From assembly GCA_963920705.1 (NCBI GenBank), contig OY987227.1, forward strand, positions 7,543,602 to 7,607,601: 64,000 nucleotides of DNA, given 5' to 3'. This stretch comes from Odiellus spinosus. Lineage: Eukaryota; Arthropoda; Arachnida; Opiliones; Phalangiidae. Positions 57,281-64,000 of this stretch are shown in pieces. Under the pieces are notes generated by a model. The model did not search any database. It had not been told where the DNA came from and saw only the letters and a program-made list of their open reading frames with translations. Every line of letters begins with the position of its first letter. The first letter of the stretch is position 1. Both the position numbers and the translations under genes were made by a program.

Positions 57281-57360
57281 CGTTTTCAATCAATATTTTT
57301 TGGCCAAAGGTAAATTTCTAGTTATTATTTTTTTTGGTCAAAACATGTTGATTGAAAACG
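57281..57360. mobile_element. Short inverted-repeat element
   Basis: Arms CGTTTTCAATCAATATTTTT and its near complement ending GTTGATTGAAAACG enclose about 25 bp. This is likely a miniature foldback relic. Confidence 0.55.
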
Positions 57361-57400
57361 CGCCTTGTATACAGCTCCCTGACACATACTAATGAAAATG

Positions 57401-58710
57401 TATTTGGTAAATTTCCACGATATTAGGTAAATTACTGCGAAATTTGGTAAATTACCGTGATATTTGGCAAATTACCGTGATATTTGGTAAATTACCGTGA
57501 TATTTGGTAAATTACCGTGATATTTGGTAAATTACCGTAATATTTGGTAAATTACCGTAATATTTGGTAAATTACCGTAATATTTGGTAAATTACCGTAA
57601 TATTTGGTAAATTACCGTAATATTTGGTAAATTACCGTAATATTTGGTAAATTACCGTAATATTTGGTAAATTACCGTAATATTTGGTAAATTACCGTAA
57701 TATTTGGTAAATTACCGTAATATTTGGTAAATTACCGCCATATTTGGTAAATTACCGCCATATTTGGTAAATTACCGCCATATTTGGTAAATTACCGCCA
57801 TATTTGGTAAATTACCGCCATATTTGGTAAATTACCGCCATATTTGGTAAATTACCGCCATATTTGGTAAATTACCGCCATATTTGGTAAATTACCGCCA
57901 TATTTGGTAAATTACCGCCATATTTGGTAAATTACCGCCATATTTGGTAAATTACCGCCATATTTGGTAAATTACCGCCATATTTGGTAAATTACCGCCA
58001 TATTTGGTAAATTACCGCCATATTTGGTAAATTACCGCCATATTTGGTAAATTACCGCCATATTTGGTAAATTACCGCCATATTTGGTAAATTACCGCCA
58101 TATTTGGTAAATTACCGCCATATTTGGTAAATTACCGCCATATTTGGTAAATTACCGCCATATTTGGTAAATTACCGCCATATTTGGTAAATTACCGCCA
58201 TATTTGGTAAATTACCGCCATATTTGGTAAATTACCGCCATATTTGGTAAATTACCGCCATATTTGGTAAATTACCGCCATATTTGGTAAATTACCGCCA
58301 TATTTGGTAAATTACCGCCATATTTGGTAAATTACCGCCATATTTGGTAAATTACCGCCATATTTGGTAAATTACCGCCATATTTGGTAAATTACCGCCA
58401 TATTTGGTAAATTACCGCCATATTTGGTAAATTACCGCCATATTTGGTAAATTACCGCCATATTTGGTAAATTACCGCCATATTTGGTAAATTACCGCCA
58501 TATTTGGTAAATTACCGCCATATTTGGTAAATTACCGCCATATTTGGTAAATTACCGCCATATTTGGTAAATTACCGCCATATTTGGTAAATTACCGCCA
58601 TATTTGGTAAATTACCGCCATATTTGGTAAATTACCGCCATATTTGGTAAATTACCGCCATATTTGGTAAATTACCGCCATATTTGGTAAATTGCGGCGA
58701 TGTTGGGTTA
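57401..58710. repeat. 20-bp tandem array with ordered variant zones, about 65 units
   Basis: The core is TATTTGGTAAATTACCG plus three variable bases. Degenerate edge units are followed by TGA units (to about 57520), then ten TAA units (57521-57720), then 48 CCA units (57721-58680), then degenerate units. Each zone is homogeneous. Confidence 0.95.
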
Positions 58711-59293
58711 AATATCCGTGAATGGGAGCGTGTAAGTTTCAAAGAATTCGCAAGATTATTGACCTAATAGAAAATTCTTCGAGTTCAATTATATAGGCCT
58801 GGCGACAAAATTTAAATATATATTTTATCTATATGGATAGTGGTTTGGAAATAAGTTTCGTCTTTTATTTAATTTCTGAGAATCTTTGAGCTCCCCTTAT
58901 TTAGAGATCTATTAATAGATTTGGAAACTTCAACCAAGTGGCGACAAAGTAGATTTTAATTAAAGATTAGACGATTGCCGGCCTGGTATAAAAGGAAGCC
59001 TATATCTTAATTAAAGAATTCGAAACCCCCCACAAATTTCTCAAGCGTGTGTCTCTCTATTTGCATATACGTATTACGCGTTTGAAAACTTCCAAAGGTT
59101 GTTTTAAGCTGATTTTTAGTAGAGCTTTAAATCTTTATATTGATTTTTTTTTTAATTCTTACATCGAAATAAAACTGAAAAACAAAAAAAAATCACGATT
59201 TCAAAGACAACCACTCGTTGCTTTTTATATCAATCTGAAATTTCTTCGACCCCAATTTCTATAAAAGGGTTGACGAGTCGTAATCACGTTAAC
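58711..59293. other. No gene recognised
   Basis: AT-rich non-coding. The 71-codon frame at 59049-59264 is unrecognised. Confidence 0.5.
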
Positions 59294-59706
59294 GTTTAAA
59301 GGGAAACTTGGAGCTGAAAGTGGAACAGCTGTTGAATTTATTTTCGGAATCGTCATGCCAAAAAAACGTATTTGAGAATTTTTCCAGAAGTTTTAGACTT
59401 CTATGTATGTTTTTGGTGTTTAAATTAATTTCTGAAGTTTGGTAAAACATGAAAAAAAGTAAATATAAATTCGGACCAATCATATTATTTCAGCCTTCAA
59501 CAGCGGTTGTAATTTTATATTATTAATATGATTGGTCTAAAACTATATTTATTTTTATTAAAATTTTATCAAACTTCAGAAATTAATTTAAACACCATAA
59601 ACGTATCTAAAAACTCAGAAAAAAAATTTTTTTTTGGCACACGGTGATTCTGAAATTAAATTCAAAAGCTTTTCCATTTTTAGGTCTAAGTTTCCCTTTG
59701 ATTTAA
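59294..59706. mobile_element. Foldback MITE with about 190-bp arms
   Basis: The left arm (GTTTAAAGGGAAACTTGG..., through TTTAAATTAATTTCTGAAG, to ACCAATCATATTA) pairs with the reversed right arm (TAATATGATTGGT...CTTCAGAAATTAATTTAAA...CTAAGTTTCCCTTTG). Only about 30-40 bp lie between the arms. The arms are diverged, so it is an older copy. Confidence 0.72.
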
Positions 59707-60186
59707 GAATAATTTTTCTTCGGCTTAAGACGCTAAATTATTTTGTAAATAGGCTTAATTTAAGTTAGTCAGTTTATAGGGTTATTTATAATTTAAAACG
59801 TTGGCTCGAAGCGAGAATGAGTGAGGCCACGCGGAGAGGAATGCACCAACGAGAAAGTCATTCAATATTTATAGAGCCTTAATCAGTATACGGTGTCGGA
59901 TTAATTTTCTCGTCTGAAAGTGACAGTTTTCCGGGAGCCAGAAAGATTTTAGCGCCTCGAGTATCGTTCGCTTCAAACACAGCAACTCAGCTCCCTCTTT
60001 GGATAAAGAGAGAGGTAGATCGAGCTACCGTGATATAAGAGGCTCGGGGGGGGGGGGGGGGTATTCCCCTAACCCGCTTTTCAAAAGGAGGCAAACTGTG
60101 GGAAAGAGGGAAAGGGGTCTTTTGGGGTATCGAAACTAAGCCTTAGACCAATTATTACCCTAAATTACTAGGTAATATCAAAAGTC
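59707..60186. other. No gene; poly-G run
   Basis: A run of about 17 G lies at 60045-60061, preceded by a GA-rich stretch. No coding region is seen. Confidence 0.6.
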
Positions 60187-60536
60187 GATCACATTATTTC
60201 ATAAAAGTAAACAACGCCATTAGCGAAGGTCCCGTTTTACGACATAGCCCATCACTTAAAAATAGCGAAAAACCCTTTCTAGCTCGAGTGGTTTGGCCTC
60301 ATCCGCGATATTTTCAGTCTGGAGAGAGGGACGGAATTTAGGCGGGCCACGCTTGGCTGTATTATCTTCCGCCACTCCGGATTTTCTCCAAAGAGTGGCG
60401 CTTCCGATTTTATTATATACGCGGCGACTACGCCGCTAGAGTGTCTCGAATCAGAATCTGCCGGTACATTTACCCGGACCTTTGCTGATAGTATTAAGCT
60501 ACGGGGCGTTGTTTACTTTTATGGAATAAACTGATA
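60187..60536. mobile_element. MITE, TATCACTT-ended family, copy 2 (inverted)
   Basis: Arms with ATAAAAGTAAACAACGCC and GGGGCGTTGTTTACTTTTAT match the element at 37543-37918 in the opposite orientation. The shared interior includes CCAAAGAGTGGCGCTTCC and GAGTGTCTCGAATCAGAATC. Confidence 0.75.
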
Positions 60537-60925
60537 CAATTTCGTTAGTATCGAGGAAAATCGATACCTTCCTTAAAATATAAAGATTAACAACATAATC
60601 TGGTATTCATAAGCGTCCTCTAACGGCTTAAACAATGCTTGCAAAAGAAAGAGCTAAGAAAACCACAAATTTCAATTTCCGCGTTATTTGGAATTTAGTT
60701 CAATTTACTCAGTTCTCGTTTAACGCGCGTATCGAATTTTCACAACTGATGTTTTAAAACCAATTCGCTGGTTTATATCATCGTCTTTAGGCTGGCGTAA
60801 CCTAATTTTTAATAACATTGCAACGAAGAGGGTTTGGGGGGGGGGGGGGTCCTTATCATTTAAATATGCCCAATCCACGTACTAGTAAATAAACTGAAAA
60901 CCAATATTTACGAACTAAATTTCAA
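60537..60925. other. No gene; poly-G run
   Basis: A run of about 14 G lies at 60837-60850. Nothing else is seen. Confidence 0.55.
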
Positions 60926-61015
60926 GCTTACTCCTAAAGTTGGCTTAACCGGGATTTCATAGAGAGTTCAATATCTCGTCGTTAATTAGTCTCCGGCGAA
61001 TTACGCTAAGTAAAA
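60926..61015. mobile_element. Reverse fragment of the palindromic MITE family
   Basis: On the reverse strand it reads CGCCGGAGACTAATTAACGA, then AACTCTCTATGAAATCCCGG, then TTAAGCCAAC. This parallels the centre and right arm of 42409-42525. Confidence 0.5.
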
Positions 61016-62556
61016 TCGGGTTCACCAGAAGGAGTTATACTAGTCTTCAAGCGGAGTTTGCAATGCATTTATACGAGTTTAAACATTGATTAATAAAACC
61101 GTCTTAGGCTTTCTTGTTAAACTGAACTTAGGGAAAGGTAGGCCCGAGAACCAGCTGCCGTTTTTTTACCGATGAAAACAAGAAACCCAATCGAAACCCG
61201 CTTTACTCTCTCTTTTCTTGTTCTTCTACTTGAAGGATGCTTGGTCTTATCGCGTAGTTCTTGGTAGGAAATATTTGGTCTAAGTTGATGGCGTATCGAA
61301 GCTGAACTGGTCCGCTGGCTTGGCGAATCGCGCTCGCTCTGATAAGTTCATTTATCTTACTAAAATGAAATCCCCCTGGAGATGGCGCTTTCCATATCCC
61401 TCCACCCACTTTAATTCTCCCACCGGCGTTTCCTAACCCTTTGGACAAGTTATTACCGGCGAAACGTATTTTAATGAAGTACGTACCCAATCTTTCCTTC
61501 TCCATTTTACCCCCGCAGCTAGAACAGGATGAGAAATGTATAGTTTACCCCGATCTTGGAAACTACTTATATATCTGTTAAAAACACGGTTTTCCCAAGT
61601 AAATGGTGGTGGTACTGAGACCGCGATAGAATATACGAGACATTGAGGCGTTAGCCTGGAAAAAAGGTTTTCACGCAAATTTTTATACCTCTCATATTTT
61701 CAATAAAAATAAAAGAATTTCCCCTTTCAAAATAGATTTTGTTAATTTCCAATTAAAAAAAACTCGGTCTCTGATTGGTTTTGGAATACTATGGTCTATC
61801 CATTGATTTAGAAACGTTGAAGGGATTCAAGCTGTTTCAAAGAAGATGCTCTTCATAAATACTATAAAATTATCGAATAGAGGTGAAGCCTAGCTTTCTA
61901 CGACTGTCGGGTTTGGGGTCCCCGAAGGAACACTATTCTCTAGATATATCTGTCTGTCCATGTGGAACGCTAAAATATACACTCGATGCTAGATGCTCTA
62001 TGATAATCTTCGTTGCAAACTCCGGTTGAATGTTACAGTTGAATTTTAGTTTTTATTTCAAAACACGCGCCTAGTTTGAATTTGTTTTATTTTTTTTCGC
62101 GCCTGTGATAAGACTCGAATATCCAATTATTTCAGATATTGATTAAGCGTAACTCAAGACCTATGCCTAATTTGATTATATGTTTTCGAGATTAGACAAT
62201 TAGACATAGATTATTTTTGCTTGTTTAGCAAAGAAAATACTAGAAGAAAGTTAAGATAAATTTTATTATATTACGTTTATGATTATGCCTCGTAACCAAT
62301 AACTAATTAATATTCAAAAACTATTAATTTGTTTATATTTTTGACTGGGGTAATAGCTACCACAGAATTTTCGTTATCTACTGTTAATTTGATTTTCCTT
62401 TTCACCCTCCTATTAAATATTAAAAAAAAAGTATTAAAATTCAATCGTTATCATTAAAAAAACTATTTCCTTATCAATTATCAATTTCTTTACAGGCTGA
62501 TTCATTTATTTTAACAACGTCGTTACGTTGAAGGAAGTCGCCTGATATTTCGCTTC
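61016..62556. other. No gene recognised
   Basis: An ATG-started minus-strand frame of 100 codons (61203-61505) is the best open stretch. It has no recognisable motif and no visible promoter or splice context, so it is noted but not called. Confidence 0.45.
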
Positions 62557-62851
62557 GTTTAATCAAGGAGGATCAGAGAAGGAGAGGAAATGTGGGGCTG
62601 CGTTGAGTTAGAGAGAGAAGAGCCAACCTCCCACTCGGGTGGAAAGGGGGGATAGGAAATTCTCGAGGTAAACTGTTGTCACGTGGTCGCTAGCTAGCGC
62701 GTCTCATAAAGGATTCGTTTTACCCACGCGACAACATTTTACCACGAAACGTCTCTACCCCCGTTCTCCCAGAGTGGGAGTTTAGGCCGACGCAGTAGGA
62801 ACCGCGCCGTCCCCACATTTCCTCTCCTTCTCTGATCCTCCTTGGTTTAAT
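62557..62851. mobile_element. MITE with about 35-bp near-perfect ends and a 7-bp target duplication
   Basis: The element 62564-62844 (281 bp) starts CAAGGAGGATCAGAGAAGG and ends in its exact complement, arms about 35 bp. GTTTAAT flanks both sides (62557-62563 and 62845-62851). The interior is GC-richer than its surroundings and has no frame. Perfect arms indicate a young insertion. Confidence 0.85.
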
Positions 62852-64000
62852 AATTATTAAGTACGCAAACCTTAATTTTCTTAACCCTTTGCTTTCATCT
62901 AATTAATGCAAACTTTAATATTGTTCTTAATAGGAAACACCGTCATATTACATTTGAAATCATCATGGATAATTTTACTTGAATCAATTCAACATGCGGT
63001 GAGTTTAAATACATTTTTTTTTTTTTTTTTCAATTTTCTTAGCTAAGTAGCGTCATAAGTATTAAATTAAAGGGTCGCTGACACCTTTTTTGTTATCTAC
63101 CACATTTCGGTGAACTTCAAATTTAAATTCCAAAAATATGTAGGCCTATTTTTAATGTTTTTGAGATCTTTTGAGGCTTCCAAATGCCCCTTTTCTCGCG
63201 TCTATTTAGGGTCCCTTGGTTTAAAAGTACGTGTGCGAGGATCAGGATTGCCCCCTCTTTTCTTCCAGGAGATTGCTAAACCATTAATTTTAAGACTAAG
63301 GCTTCGTTGGCACTTTCTTTTTTGTATCCACCCCACGAACCCTTTTCTTCTATAATTTAATCAAGAAAAGGTGAAGAAACGTACGGTTATCCCTGCACTA
63401 CGTGTACCCCTTCTTATAGCCCCACCCCACCGGGTGTATTCTTTTTCTTTTGTTCATTCCGCCTGGAGCATATACAAAAACAAAAGGATTAAAGGGAAGA
63501 TAAAAAGGAAATTTAAATATTACTTTTATCTTACAAAAATCAAGAAATGCGATTGGTTAAATGACGTCATTGCGCCAATTTTTTTTGTTCCCCATTTTCG
63601 CTTTAGAATTTAATGCAATATGGATTTATATATATATACAGTTGTATTATTTCTTATCCTCTCTTTAAAAGGAGGGTGAAGAAAAAATTAAATTCATTTT
63701 TAATCAATTCAAATAGTAAAATAAGATTTTTTGGCATATTAAAAGTTTTCTGAAAAAATCAAAAAATTTTAAATTTTGGTATTTAATTAAAAGGAGTACC
63801 TCCAGCTAATCAAAAGACGCCCCCTGTACCTTTAGCTTAATAATATCCCCGCGACACGTGCTGCGGCATGCACTGTTTCAATCAGATAATTCTCATGTTT
63901 GATTATTTTAAAGCTCACAGTCGCGCTTGTGACAGGGCGTATCGCTGGTATTTTATTAAACCAAAGTATGAACGGCTTTTGAATGGTTTTAAGGTTCTCT
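62852..64000. other. No gene recognised
   Basis: AT-rich non-coding sequence with a T-run near 63015-63030. Frames at 63110-63355 and 63371-63613 are unrecognised and overlap T-rich, low-complexity sequence. Confidence 0.45.

Noticed and set aside
61203-61505. 100-codon minus-strand frame with ATG
   Set aside because: No recognised motif; the length is within chance for this base composition.

Overview
The window is animal nuclear DNA: AT-rich, intron-bearing and dense in repeats. It holds one recognisable host gene (ZC2HC1 zinc-finger family), one young Ty3/gypsy LTR retrotransposon, many palindromic MITE-like elements and six or more tandem arrays. An invertebrate is likely, and one MITE carries a short TTAGG run of the arthropod telomere type, but the species cannot be fixed from sequence alone.

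Region 1 (1-24403) is a rearranged host locus. Three ZC2HC1 exons lie at 1027-1125, 3793-4197 and 5147-5401, with a 26/28-bp minisatellite filling the first intron. From the minisatellite onward the locus is duplicated: a full second copy lies at 19141-24378 (exons 21055-21459 and 22409-22663), and a partial third copy (half of the last exon plus 3' flank) lies at 17300-19140. Between the copies is the retrotransposon (LTRs 7644-8026 and 16917-17299, 383 bp each, two differences). It is preceded by the 3' tail of a second, truncated copy of the same element (7117-7643). Its right LTR abuts the middle of a ZC2HC1 exon.

The retrotransposon is the most interesting object. Gag starts with two hydrophobic segments and a coiled coil, and is broken by a frameshift in the capsid region. 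A canonical GGGAAAC slippery heptamer leads into an intact Pol (protease, RT, RNase H, integrase). Pol ends in what reads as a methyl-CpG-binding domain with the key contact residues kept. A third intact ORF in the env position encodes a Ser/Thr-rich leader fused to a TatD-like hydrolase fold in which five of six metal or catalytic positions are substituted. The inference is an element that may target methylated chromatin and that carries a domesticated pseudo-nuclease.

Region 2 (24404-45000) shows no convincing host gene. It holds a 34-bp array (29141-29924), nested and single MITEs (several with visible target duplications), and a 0.2-kb tandem repeat (43545-44205).

Region 3 (45017-52003) is a 24-bp satellite-like array of about 290 units, nearly invariant in its right 5.5 kb. 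Its giant open frames are by-products of a repeat length divisible by three.

Region 4 (52004-64000) has no recognisable gene. It holds a 20-bp array with ordered variant zones (57401-58710), four more palindromic elements and long poly-G runs.
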